20,416 nucleotides of DNA from contig URNX01000056.1 of NCBI GenBank assembly GCA_900549415.1, positions 1 through 20,416 on the forward strand, written 5' to 3'. Both the position numbers and the translations under genes were made by a program. The stretch comes from an uncultured bacterium (GTDB lineage: Bacteria > Verrucomicrobiota > Lentisphaeria > Victivallales > UBA1829). Numbering within the stretch: position 1 is the first letter of the stretch; the number at the start of each line of letters is the position of its first letter. Positions 6,555-14,355 of the stretch are shown here, piece after piece. The notes under the pieces were generated by a model. It was not told the DNA's origin. It was given only the letters and a program-made list of their open reading frames with translations, and ran no database searches.

Positions 6555-7253
6555 ATGACGAAAAAAGTATTCAAAGCAGCATTCATTGCCTCCCTGCCTG
6601 TCCTCGCGGGATACCTCGCGATGGGCTGTGCATTCGGCATTCTGCTCGACGCCCAAGCCGGACTCGGCGCGTTCTGGAGTCTGCTGATGAGCGTAACCAT
6701 CTACTCCGGAAGCATGCAGTTCGCCGCAGTCGACATTCTGAACGCGGGACTTCCCCTGCTCAAAGTCGCCCTGCTGACCATCTTCATCAACATCCGCTAC
6801 GCCATGTACGGCTTCGCGCTGATCGAACGTTTTGAAGGCAAAGGCTGGAAAAAACTCTACATGATTACCGCGCTGACGGATGAAACCTATGCGCTCCAGG
6901 TTGAAAACAAGGTTCCGAAAGGCGAAGATTCAACCGCATACTGTCTTGCAATCGCCATGCTCAACCACTGCTACTGGATCACAGGCTGTCTGGTCGGCAG
7001 CATCGCGGGACACTGGATGACATTCAACAAAAAGGGAATCGACTTTGCCATGACGGCGCTCTTCCTTGTAATTCTGACGGATCAGTGCCTGGACAAGCGC
7101 AACCGCATTCCCTCTCTGATCGGCGGCGGAGCAACGCTTCTCTGCCGCATCATTTTCGGTGCGGACAACATGCTGATTCCCGCAATGATTCTGATGCTGA
7201 CAGGCTTCCTGCTTCTCCGCAGGCGTCTGGATGAAAAGGAGGCTGCAGCATGA
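6555..7253 (+). CDS. azlC: AzlC family branched-chain amino acid exporter, large subunit
   Basis: Inner-membrane protein of 232 aa with about six to seven hydrophobic segments. AzlC/AzlD (BrnF/BrnE, YgaZ/YgaH) pairs export branched-chain amino acids and methionine. Family signatures are GYLAMGCAFGILLDAQAGLG near residue 19, LMSVTIYSGSMQFAAVDIL (about 44-62), and FINIRYAMYGFAL (about 77-89). The ribosome site is weak, and it begins 9 nt after the nucleotidase stop, so translation may depend on coupling. Its end overlaps azlD by 4 nt. The presence of an exporter for the products of the ilvB pathway directly across the divergent promoter makes a shared branched-chain amino acid response plausible. 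Confidence 0.92.
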   Translation: MTKKVFKAAFIASLPVLAGYLAMGCAFGILLDAQAGLGAFWSLLMSVTIYSGSMQFAAVDILNAGLPLLKVALLTIFINIRYAMYGFALIERFEGKGWKKLYMITALTDETYALQVENKVPKGEDSTAYCLAIAMLNHCYWITGCLVGSIAGHWMTFNKKGIDFAMTALFLVILTDQCLDKRNRIPSLIGGGATLLCRIIFGADNMLIPAMILMLTGFLLLRRRLDEKEAAA

Positions 7254-7579
7254 GCGGCGCGTGGTATCTTTTCTGGGCGGTGATGGTGATGTCCGCCGTG
7301 ACGATTCTTCTGCGTGCGGTTCCGTTCATTCTGTTCGGCGGCCGCAAGCCTCCGGAGATTGTGCTTTATCTTGGTCGTGTCGTCTCGCCCGGGGCGATTG
7401 CGATGCTGGTGGTTTATTGCTTCAAATCGGTGAATCCGCTTCAAGCCCCGTTTGCACTTCCGGAGCTTCTGGCGTCTGCTGCGGTTGTGCTGCTGCATCT
7501 GAAATTCCGCAATCCGCTGCTTTCCATCATCGTCGGCACCGTGCTGTACATGGTGCTCGTGCAGTTTGTGTTCGTTTAA
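7250..7579 (+). CDS. azlD: AzlD family branched-chain amino acid exporter, small subunit
   Basis: Small membrane protein of 109 aa with about four hydrophobic stretches, the usual partner of AzlC. Features are TILLRAVPFILFGGRKPPEIVLYLGRVVSPGAIAMLVVY near the N-terminus and a final LLSIIVGTVLYMVLVQFVF helix. It starts inside the end of azlC (ATGA overlap), which is typical of two-subunit transporters made in equal amounts. The 180 bp downstream to the next gene hold no coding sequence I can support and no clear GC-rich terminator. Only an AT-only inverted repeat (7673-7690) is visible there. Confidence 0.9.
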   Translation: MSGAWYLFWAVMVMSAVTILLRAVPFILFGGRKPPEIVLYLGRVVSPGAIAMLVVYCFKSVNPLQAPFALPELLASAAVVLLHLKFRNPLLSIIVGTVLYMVLVQFVFV

Positions 7580-7707
7580 AATACGGTGCACTCCGGAAGA
7601 AACTGCCGTCAAAGACTTCAATGCCCATCCACCCTTTATCTGCGCAGAACAGGAATAGAGATTGCGCACACCATTAAAATAATTTTTAATTTTCTGCATT
7701 TTTAAAC

Positions 7708-7736
7708 TTGTAATTTCGGAAAAGAGCGGTTATACT
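7708..7736 (+). promoter_or_regulatory. Strong sigma70-like promoter of the sugar-catabolism operon
   Basis: TTGTAA (7708-7713) and TATACT (7731-7736) are separated by an ideal 17 bp, 24 nt before the start codon of the GntR-type regulator. AT-rich DNA directly upstream could act as an UP element. Because later genes follow at gaps of 15 nt or less (one gap of about 100 nt), this promoter probably serves the whole run to 20235, so the regulator would control its own synthesis. Confidence 0.7.
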
Positions 7737-7760
7737 ATCTTCAAAAACAAGGAGCGGATC

Positions 7761-8795
7761 ATGGCTCGCGGAAATATTTACAAGGCTCTGCTCGGGAAAC
7801 TCGAAAAACAGCTCGGATTCCTGCCCGAAGGAGCTAAACTGCCATCGGAACAGGAACTCGCGGAACAATTCGGCGTCAGCAAACCGACCCTGCGCAGAGC
7901 GCTCGCCGAACTCGCAGTGCGCGGGATCATCGTCAAACAGAACGGCATCGGAAGCGTCGTCGCGGGAAGCTCGAAAGTCATCGCAAAAGAACTCGTCTTC
8001 CTCTGCCACGACATTGTCTTTTTCGCCGACAGCCTCAAAACATTCAGTCTTGCGGCAAGCGCGGCAAACTATCTTCCCTCCATCATCCCGCTCACGGGCG
8101 ACGCCGCCGGACAGGAGCGCATCATAGCCACCGCCATCGCACGGAAACCAGCCGGGATCGTTCTTTACGCAGACCCCGGAATTGCGTACCTCAACGCCTA
8201 TCGCCAGCTGGAAGAGTGCGGAATTCCGGTGCTCTTCCTCATCCGCATGCCCGACGGCGTCAAAGGGAATCTGCTCACTTTCGAGAATGCGGGGAACATG
8301 ACGGGCATTGTACGCGATTTCTACAAGGAAGGATGCCGCAGATTCGCGCTTTTCGGAATCGGCGCAATCAATCCGCTCGCGGCGAAAGAACGTTCTCTCG
8401 GTTTCCTCGAAGGACTTAAAAAATGCCGTCTCATCCCGCATCCGGAGTGGTATATCTCCAATCAGAATACAGAAAAGGAAACAGAGGAATTTTATGATCT
8501 TTTCCGCACGCCGGAGAAAGCTCCCGATGCGGTGTGCTGCCTCAACGACTTCTGCGCCGGCGTGCTGATCCGCGCATTTCAGACGCGCGGGATTGATATT
8601 TCGCATCTGCGCATTTCAGGGTTCGACCATTCGCTTCTGACCGCGTTTCTGCCGCATCCGCTCCTGACCGTTGAACCGCCGATGGGAGAACTCGGAAACG
8701 AAGCCGCCGCGCTTCTGATCCGGCAGATTGAAAACCCGGAATTCGGCTTCACCGTGCGCAAGCTCACCTCGAAACTCATTCAGACAACACCTTAA
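7761..8795 (+). CDS. GntR-type HTH / LacI-type sensor hybrid transcriptional regulator
   Basis: Regulator of 344 aa combining a GntR winged-helix domain (about residues 5-70: LPSEQELAEQFGVSKPTLRRALAELAVRGIIVKQNGIGS) with a LacI/periplasmic-binding-protein-like sensor domain (about 75-340), the AraR-like layout. Sensor features include KPAGIVLYADP, GIPVLFLIRMP, CRRFALFGIG, APDAVCCLNDFCAGVLIRAF, RISGFDHSLL and HPLLTVEPPMGELGNEAAALLI. The last is the typical end of LacI-family sensors (T-V-x-P...LG-x-x-A-A-x-L-L). AAGGAG 7-8 nt upstream fixes the start. It is the first gene of the catabolic operon and should respond to a sugar or sugar-acid intermediate of that pathway, most likely as a repressor. 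The ligand is unknown. Confidence 0.9.
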   Translation: MARGNIYKALLGKLEKQLGFLPEGAKLPSEQELAEQFGVSKPTLRRALAELAVRGIIVKQNGIGSVVAGSSKVIAKELVFLCHDIVFFADSLKTFSLAASAANYLPSIIPLTGDAAGQERIIATAIARKPAGIVLYADPGIAYLNAYRQLEECGIPVLFLIRMPDGVKGNLLTFENAGNMTGIVRDFYKEGCRRFALFGIGAINPLAAKERSLGFLEGLKKCRLIPHPEWYISNQNTEKETEEFYDLFRTPEKAPDAVCCLNDFCAGVLIRAFQTRGIDISHLRISGFDHSLLTAFLPHPLLTVEPPMGELGNEAAALLIRQIENPEFGFTVRKLTSKLIQTTP

Positions 8796-8810
8796 AATAA
8801 GGATCAGAAC

Positions 8811-10487
8811 ATGCAGAACTCCAGTTCGAAAACCTGGCTCAAGCCGGGTACACGCCAGTGTCTGCTCCGCCGCGCCCTCATCAAATCCATGGGCTATACG
8901 GATGCCGACCTCGAAAAACCCATCGTCGGAATCGTCAACACCTGGGCGGAAACCAACCCGGGACACTACAACTTCCGCCAGCTTGCCGACGCCGTCAAGC
9001 GCGGAGTCTGGGCGGCGGGCGGCTTCCCGCTCGAAGTCAACACGATGTCGATCTGCGAAGTCTTTTTCGACATTTCAAGCCTGATCTACCGCAACCTCCT
9101 CTCCATCACTACCGAAGAGCTGATTGCGCGTCATCCGTTCGACGGCGTAATTCTTCTCGGTTCGTGCGACAAAAACGTTCCCGCGCAGCTCATGGCAGCT
9201 GTCTCCGCCGACAAACCGATGATCTTCCTCCCCGGCGGTCCCATGCTCCCGGGAAACTACAAGGGAGAATCGCTCGCCTGCGGAACCGACAGTTTCAAGC
9301 TCTGGACCCGTTATCTTGCCGGAGAGCTTGGCGAAGATGACCTCAAACAGGCGGAAGGCTGTCTCTATGGAAGCGTCGGAGCATGTCCGATCATGGGAAC
9401 CGCAAACAGCATGCAGTGCGCCACCGAATCGCTCGGCCTCTCCCTCCCCGGAAGCGCTTCCGCCCTCGCCGTCTCCGCAGAAAAAATGCGTTATGCGGAA
9501 GAAACCGGACGGCAGATCATGGAGCTGATCCGCCGCGACATCAAACCGACCGACATCGTCACCAAAGAGGCGATCGAGAACTGCATTACCGTTCTTATGA
9601 GTTCCGGAGGTTCCACCAATCTCATCATTCACCTCACCGCAATCGCGCGACGTGCGGGAATCGAACTCAAACTCGATGAATTCCAGAAAATCAGCGAACG
9701 CACCCGCGTCCTCGTCGACGTCAAGCCATCCGGCAAGGGAACGGTCGGAATCGAATTCCATCAGGCGGGCGGAGTTCCGGCTCTCATGAAGGAACTCGAA
9801 CCGCTGCTCCACACAGATGTGCTGACTGTTACCGGCAAGACCTTGAAAGAAAATCTTAAAAACGTGCAGTCTCCATATCTTCCGGAAGTGATAGCCCCGT
9901 TTGACAAACCGCTGAAACCGGAAGGCGGGATTGCCGTTCTTCACGGCAATCTTGCGCCGCGCGGCGCGGTAATCAAACGCTCCGCGGCCTCCATCATGAA
10001 GTTCCGCGGAGAGGCGCGCGTCTTCGACACCCTCGCCGACGCGGAAAAATATCTGCTCGATCCGGAGTCCGACATGGACGAAAACAAAGCTGTCGTTCTG
10101 CGCGGATACGGTCCGAAAGGCGCGCCCGGAATGCCCGAATTCGGAAACTACATGCCGATTCCCCCGAAAATGCACAAGCGCGGAATCAACGACTATGTCC
10201 GAATCACCGACTCACGCATGAGCGGCGGCGCATTCGGAACCGTCGTCCTCCACGTCTGCCCGGAAGCGTGCGACGGCGGTCCCCTCGGCGCAGTGCGGAA
10301 CGGCGACATCATCGAACTGGACGTCGACCGCGGCATTCTCAACGTCGAACTCACGCCGGAGCAGATCGAGGCGCGTCTGAAAGAGACGAAGTTTGAACCG
10401 AAAGAAAAATTCGAGCGCGGATTTGTACGCCATTACATCGACAACGTCATGCAGGCCGACAAAGGCTGCGACTTCCCCTACCTCTGA
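8811..10487 (+). CDS. IlvD/Edd-family sugar-acid (aldonate) dehydratase
   Basis: Iron-sulfur dehydratase of 558 aa. It probably converts an aldonic acid to a 2-keto-3-deoxy acid, like L-arabonate, D-xylonate or D-galactonate dehydratases. Evidence against true dihydroxy-acid dehydratase is FDISSLIYRNLLSITTEELI, where IlvD has DGIAMGHxGMxYSLPSR; sugar-acid members have a YRNL segment here. Cluster ligands are Cys119 (GSCDKNVPAQLM) and Cys192 (GACPIMGTANSMQC). The position where [2Fe-2S] members have a third Cys reads NPGHYNF, with Gly51. E. coli IlvD, a [4Fe-4S] enzyme, has Gly there too, so a [4Fe-4S] cluster is inferred. The start follows TAAGGATC by 6-8 nt. The gene lies directly after the regulator and upstream of an aldolase and a dehydrogenase of the same route. 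The substrate is not determined. Confidence 0.88.
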   Translation: MQNSSSKTWLKPGTRQCLLRRALIKSMGYTDADLEKPIVGIVNTWAETNPGHYNFRQLADAVKRGVWAAGGFPLEVNTMSICEVFFDISSLIYRNLLSITTEELIARHPFDGVILLGSCDKNVPAQLMAAVSADKPMIFLPGGPMLPGNYKGESLACGTDSFKLWTRYLAGELGEDDLKQAEGCLYGSVGACPIMGTANSMQCATESLGLSLPGSASALAVSAEKMRYAEETGRQIMELIRRDIKPTDIVTKEAIENCITVLMSSGGSTNLIIHLTAIARRAGIELKLDEFQKISERTRVLVDVKPSGKGTVGIEFHQAGGVPALMKELEPLLHTDVLTVTGKTLKENLKNVQSPYLPEVIAPFDKPLKPEGGIAVLHGNLAPRGAVIKRSAASIMKFRGEARVFDTLADAEKYLLDPESDMDENKAVVLRGYGPKGAPGMPEFGNYMPIPPKMHKRGINDYVRITDSRMSGGAFGTVVLHVCPEACDGGPLGAVRNGDIIELDVDRGILNVELTPEQIEARLKETKFEPKEKFERGFVRHYIDNVMQADKGCDFPYL

Positions 10488-10502
10488 TGAAAGGAAAATA
10501 TA

Positions 10503-12578
10503 ATGAACTTCCCTTCTCCATTTCGAGTGCTTGACGGGCAGCTCTGCGACCGCTTCCGCCTTCCCCTGGCTTTGAGCGGGCGGGATTTCACACCGGTTTC
10601 CGACTCCCGAACCGACGCCGATCTAAACCGCTTCCAGCAGGAGGGCTGCAACCTCATCCGCCTGAAATATTGCGATAAATCCCTCTCCGGAACGGAAAAC
10701 TTCCGGCAGATCATCCGCCTTTACGATTATGCGGTTGAACAGATATACCGTCGCGGCATGTTCCTCTGGCTCGTCCCCGTTACACAGGGGAAAAACTACA
10801 CGCCGGAGGAGATAACCCGTCAGCAGCTGTACCTGAGCGAGCTGTTCAACCATGAAAACCCGTTCAGCGGAAAGACTCTTCCGGAATATGGAAATACGGT
10901 CTGCATTGAAACGCTTTTCCCTCAGGATCATTTCAGCGACGAACAGTTCAATCTCTATGTAACACGCGTGCTGCACCAGGTTTACATTGAACACAGTTTT
11001 TCCGGAGAAATTCCGCGCGTCTGCGACATGAACCACAACGCCGTCTCACCGGAACGGATCCGCATGTTCGAAGAGGGAGGAGGAAAAATCATAACCGCCG
11101 AATACTTTGCGGAGCAGAGCAAAAATCCGTCAGTTCAATGTGAAATAGACCTCCCCGGAATTCCCGCATCGCCGATCGCAGCCCACATCCGCTCCGCGAC
11201 GGGGAATCGCTGGCATTACGCGGCCACGGGACGCACGACTTCAATATCACTTGAACCGCACAAAAACGGCGGAGCCGAAGCGTTTCTCTCCTTTGCAACG
11301 AACAATCCATGCGTCGTGCATTTGACCTTTCCGAGCCGCGTTCTTACCGCAAAATTCCGTCCGTCGCTCGAAGAAAAAGCTGCTGTTGCAATTCATGAAA
11401 ATTCCGCAGAACTGACTCTGCCATCCCCCCGTTACGGTGTGCTGGAAATCAATTATGAGGCAGAAAACGCCCCCGCCTATACCGTTTATATTCTTGCCGA
11501 CACCATCATGCCGGAACCGGATCTCTCGAATGCAAAGTGGATGGAACCCGGCGTTCATGCGAAAGACGATCTGCGTTGCGGAACCGCCGATGTTCTGGCC
11601 TTCCGTCCCGGACTTCATGACATTGCCGGTCGCTTGTTTCGTCCGGAATCCGGAAAAATCGTCTGGCTTCCCCGCGGAGCTGTCCTCCGGGCAGGCATCC
11701 GAACCGAAGAAAATGAAAATGTCAAAATTCTTGGACAGGGCATCATCGACGGTTCACGCAATCCGCGCGACGCCGGAGAAAACAAAGGCGCGCGCATGGG
11801 CGAAAAATGGATCGGCGACGCCGGATATGAAGGATGCATCTGTTTTCACAAAGGACAGAATCTGCTTTATGACGGCCCGCTCCTCTACAATCCGCAATTC
11901 TGGAACTTCGTCATCAGCGGCGTGCAGAACTGCACCGTCCGGAGCTACAAGTGCATTTCCTGGATTCAGAACAACGACGGCATTCAGCCCCGCTCCTGCC
12001 AAAATCTGCTTGTGGAACACGCTTTCATGAAATGCAATGACGACTGTGTGGCGATCAAAACCCGCCGCTCCTTCGACATGGTTTCGGGGAATCTCCTTTT
12101 CCGCGATCTCGTGCTCTGGAACGACTGCGCAGGCGGCGCTCTGCAGATCGGACACACCTCACAGGGAGACCTCCTCCATGACGTCCGCTTTGAAAATATC
12201 CGCATTATCAGAAGCAGCAACTACACCCTCGGCATCTGCATCATCGACCACTCCACCGTGGACGGAGTCTCATACGAAAACATCTATGTCGAAGGCTGTA
12301 CACCCGGACACGATTTTGCGTTCATCATCCAGCCGGGATACTACTCTACGGACAAGGAACGCGGTCACATCCGCAACGTCTCCGTGAAAAACTTCTTCAG
12401 CGAACACCTCCCCTCCCCAGGCTTCGTGCAGGGATTCGATGAAAAGCACAAAGTCGAAAATGTCCATTTTGAAAACATCAATTTCCGGGTCGGTTCTCCG
12501 AAACAGTTCACAACAGACAAAATTCTGTTTTGGGATTCCCGTTTCTCGGAAAACATCACCGTAACAAAAGGAAACTGA
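10503..12578 (+). CDS. GH28-like right-handed beta-helix glycosidase with degenerate GH5-like N-terminus
   Basis: Protein of 691 aa with no signal peptide, so likely cytoplasmic. The C-terminal ~330 residues are a parallel beta-helix with a polygalacturonase-like active site. NNDG (490-493) replaces the usual NTDG; NDDC (512-515) gives the Asp pair; QIGHT (548-552) keeps the catalytic-site His551 of GHG. The canonical RIK motif is missing (TLGICII stands near its place). The first ~190 residues resemble the N-terminal part of the GH5-like hydrolase encoded downstream: FRVLDGQ versus FHVKDGK, YDYAVEQIYRRGMFLWL versus FDYLLDQCEKRGIYLML, and HENPFSGKTLPEY versus HRNAFNGKRLCEF. The catalytic Asn-Glu that follows in the neighbour is absent. 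Residues ~200-340 may be a beta-sandwich linker. The ribosome site AAAGGA is good. The substrate is probably an oligosaccharide with a galacturonate, rhamnose or similar linkage; this is inference. Confidence 0.78.
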   Translation: MNFPSPFRVLDGQLCDRFRLPLALSGRDFTPVSDSRTDADLNRFQQEGCNLIRLKYCDKSLSGTENFRQIIRLYDYAVEQIYRRGMFLWLVPVTQGKNYTPEEITRQQLYLSELFNHENPFSGKTLPEYGNTVCIETLFPQDHFSDEQFNLYVTRVLHQVYIEHSFSGEIPRVCDMNHNAVSPERIRMFEEGGGKIITAEYFAEQSKNPSVQCEIDLPGIPASPIAAHIRSATGNRWHYAATGRTTSISLEPHKNGGAEAFLSFATNNPCVVHLTFPSRVLTAKFRPSLEEKAAVAIHENSAELTLPSPRYGVLEINYEAENAPAYTVYILADTIMPEPDLSNAKWMEPGVHAKDDLRCGTADVLAFRPGLHDIAGRLFRPESGKIVWLPRGAVLRAGIRTEENENVKILGQGIIDGSRNPRDAGENKGARMGEKWIGDAGYEGCICFHKGQNLLYDGPLLYNPQFWNFVISGVQNCTVRSYKCISWIQNNDGIQPRSCQNLLVEHAFMKCNDDCVAIKTRRSFDMVSGNLLFRDLVLWNDCAGGALQIGHTSQGDLLHDVRFENIRIIRSSNYTLGICIIDHSTVDGVSYENIYVEGCTPGHDFAFIIQPGYYSTDKERGHIRNVSVKNFFSEHLPSPGFVQGFDEKHKVENVHFENINFRVGSPKQFTTDKILFWDSRFSENITVTKGN

Positions 12579-12581
12579 ATC

Positions 12582-13484
12582 ATGGAAATCAAAGGCATCT
12601 GTCCCATTGCCCCCGCCGTCTACAACGCAAACGGCGAAGTTGACTGTCAGGAATACGAATCCTGCTGTTCCGAACTCATCAAGCGCGGCGCACAGGCGCT
12701 CACCCTCTTCGGTATTGCGGGCGAATACTACAAAATGGATTACGAAGAGGAGTGCGGCCTCATCGAAAGCACGGTCCGGGTCTGTCACGCGAACGGAGTT
12801 CCCGCAATCGTCTCCAACACGCGTCATTCGACCGAAGTCGCAGTGAAGTGGGCGAAACGCATCGAAGCCTCCGGCGCGGACTGCATGATGGTTCTCCCGC
12901 CGTTCTTCCTCAAGCCCGGCGGAGCGGCGCTGTTCGCGCACATCGACGCAGTCTGTTCGAGCGTGAAAATTCCGGTTATGTTCCAGTACGCGCCGGAACA
13001 GACCGGGGTTGCGATCGCTCCCGAAATTCTTGCCGGACTCGCCGCGAAACATCAGAATCTTGCGTATTTCAAGATTGAGTGCAAACCGCCGGGAGCCTAC
13101 ATTGCGGCACTCTCGAAACTGCTGCCAGCCGACCGCAAAATCTTCGTCGGAAATGCCGGGTTCCAGATGATCGAGGGCTTCCGCCGGGGCGCATACGGCG
13201 TCATGCCGGGACCCTCCATGCCGGACGTCTACCGCAAAATCTGGGACGCGCTTCTCGCAGGCGACGACGCCGAAGCCCAGCGCGTCCACGACAAGCTCAA
13301 CGCCCTGCTCAACCATATCCGCCAGAACGTGGAAATGATCATCCATTATGAAAAAGAGATTCTGCATCGCCGCGGCTTCATCACTTCCGCGTACTGCCGT
13401 CATCCGGGCTACGTCGCCGATCCCGTCGCCGACCGTCTGTTCGATGAACTTTACCGGATGATTGAAACGGAGTTTGTAAAATGA
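12582..13484 (+). CDS. DapA-family aldolase (probable 2-keto-3-deoxy sugar-acid aldolase)
   Basis: Class I aldolase/lyase of the dihydrodipicolinate synthase/N-acetylneuraminate lyase family, 300 aa, normal size. Lys164 (AYFKIECK) fits the Schiff-base lysine, and Tyr136 (MFQYAPEQTG) fits the conserved YNxPxRTG tyrosine. The pyruvate-carboxylate loop reads GIAGE (44-48) instead of GTTGE. It thus lacks the Thr pair used by true DapA, and lysine synthesis is unlikely. In context it should cleave the 2-keto-3-deoxy acid made by the upstream dehydratase into pyruvate and an aldehyde. It starts 3 nt after the GH28-like stop, with AAAGGAA as ribosome site, and its end overlaps the SDR gene by 4 nt, so the enzymes are probably made together. 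A sialate-like lyase role cannot be excluded. Confidence 0.85.
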   Translation: MEIKGICPIAPAVYNANGEVDCQEYESCCSELIKRGAQALTLFGIAGEYYKMDYEEECGLIESTVRVCHANGVPAIVSNTRHSTEVAVKWAKRIEASGADCMMVLPPFFLKPGGAALFAHIDAVCSSVKIPVMFQYAPEQTGVAIAPEILAGLAAKHQNLAYFKIECKPPGAYIAALSKLLPADRKIFVGNAGFQMIEGFRRGAYGVMPGPSMPDVYRKIWDALLAGDDAEAQRVHDKLNALLNHIRQNVEMIIHYEKEILHRRGFITSAYCRHPGYVADPVADRLFDELYRMIETEFVK

Positions 13485-14254
13485 AAGAATTCGAAGGCAA
13501 ACGCGTGCTGATCACCGGCTCCGCAAAAGGAATCGGCGTCGGCATTGCGGAGGTGTTCGCGGAAAACGGGGCGGAACTTCTGCTCCATTACCGCACCTCT
13601 CCAGAAGAAGGCGAGGCGCTCCGGAAGCGTCTCGCGGATCGCGGAGGAAATGTCCGTATCTTCCGTGCCGACCTCGGAACAAAAGAAGGAATTGACGCGC
13701 TGTTTGCCGAAGTCGACCGCGTGCTCGGCGGGCTCGACGCCGCCGTCAACAACGCCGGATGGGATCCCGGATTCATGCCGCTCGACGAGGTAACATTCGA
13801 ATCCTATGAAAAGCTCACGGACATGAACATCCGCGGCACCCTGTTCTGCTGTCTGAATGAAATCAAACGGATGCGGAACAACGCCTCCGGGGGCAGCATC
13901 ATCAACCTCGGTTCGGTTCAGATGGACACCACGGTTCCGGGGAGAACGCTCTACGCGATGAGCAAGGGCGCTATCCATTCCATGACCGGCGAGCTGGCTC
14001 TGGAGTGCGGCAAAGACCGGATCCGGCTGAACACGATTGCGCCGGGGTACATTGAAGTCCCGCGCATGTCGAACTCTCCGGGATACAACCGGGAGGAAAT
14101 CGCCGCCGGCATCCCGCTCGGGCGCATCGGCGAACCGCGCGACATCGGCGAACTCGCTCTGTTTCTCGCAAGCGAACGCTCCTCGTTCATCACCGGGCAG
14201 ACCCTGATCGCGGACGGCGGCGTCTCACGCAAACTGGCCAGAACGGCTAAATGA
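13481..14254 (+). CDS. Short-chain dehydrogenase/reductase (probable sugar 1-dehydrogenase)
   Basis: Classical SDR of 257 aa. It has the cofactor motif TGSAKGIG (12-19), NNAG (90-93), Asn116, and the catalytic set Ser145, Tyr158 and Lys162 (YAMSK), plus the PG motif APGYIEVPRM and a C-terminal FITGQTLIADGG. The end of beta-strand 2 reads LLLHYRTS with no acidic residue, so NADP+ may be accepted. In this operon it most likely oxidises a free sugar to the aldonolactone that feeds the dehydratase. A dehydrogenase for a sugar-acid or deoxy-sugar intermediate is the alternative. No lactonase gene is present; lactone opening may be spontaneous or encoded elsewhere. Start by ATGA overlap with the aldolase gene. 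Confidence 0.88.
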   Translation: MKEFEGKRVLITGSAKGIGVGIAEVFAENGAELLLHYRTSPEEGEALRKRLADRGGNVRIFRADLGTKEGIDALFAEVDRVLGGLDAAVNNAGWDPGFMPLDEVTFESYEKLTDMNIRGTLFCCLNEIKRMRNNASGGSIINLGSVQMDTTVPGRTLYAMSKGAIHSMTGELALECGKDRIRLNTIAPGYIEVPRMSNSPGYNREEIAAGIPLGRIGEPRDIGELALFLASERSSFITGQTLIADGGVSRKLARTAK

Positions 14255-14260
14255 AAATTA

Positions 14261-14304
14261 TGAAATACAGGATATGAAATATGAAATTTCATTTTCCTGT
14301 TTCA
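14261..14304. repeat. Long imperfect inverted repeat between SDR and pseudopilin genes
   Basis: Left arm TGAAATACAGGATATGAAAT (14261-14280) and right arm (14286-14304, reverse complement TGAAACAGGAAAATGAAAT) match except for a 2-nt bulge and a small internal bulge, with a 5-nt loop. The middle contains a perfect 12-bp palindrome, ATGAAATTTCAT (14281-14292). No T-run follows, so it is not a standard terminator. It may protect or process the mRNA between the metabolic genes and the downstream genes. Confidence 0.6.
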
Positions 14305-14355
14305 CGGGGCAAAAGAAGATAAACAAAAAAGGAAAAACGAAAGAAAGGTGTCATT

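Noticed and set aside
7673..7690. AT-only inverted repeat ATTAAAA-N4-TTTTAAT after azlD, considered as a terminator
   Set aside because: The stem has no G-C pairs and no clean T-run after it; AT-rich promoter DNA explains it equally well.
7724..7757. GAGCGG repeated at 7724 and 7752 around the operon promoter, considered as a regulator operator
   Set aside because: Too short, not palindromic, and the second copy is part of the ribosome-binding site.
8811..10487. Assignment as ilvD of branched-chain amino acid synthesis, because ilvB is nearby
   Set aside because: The substrate segment is of the sugar-acid dehydratase type and the gene lies in a separate sugar operon with an aldolase and dehydrogenase.
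12582..13484. Assignment as dapA of lysine synthesis
   Set aside because: The GTTGE loop is GIAGE, lacking the Thr residues needed by the synthase, and the neighbours are sugar-catabolism genes.
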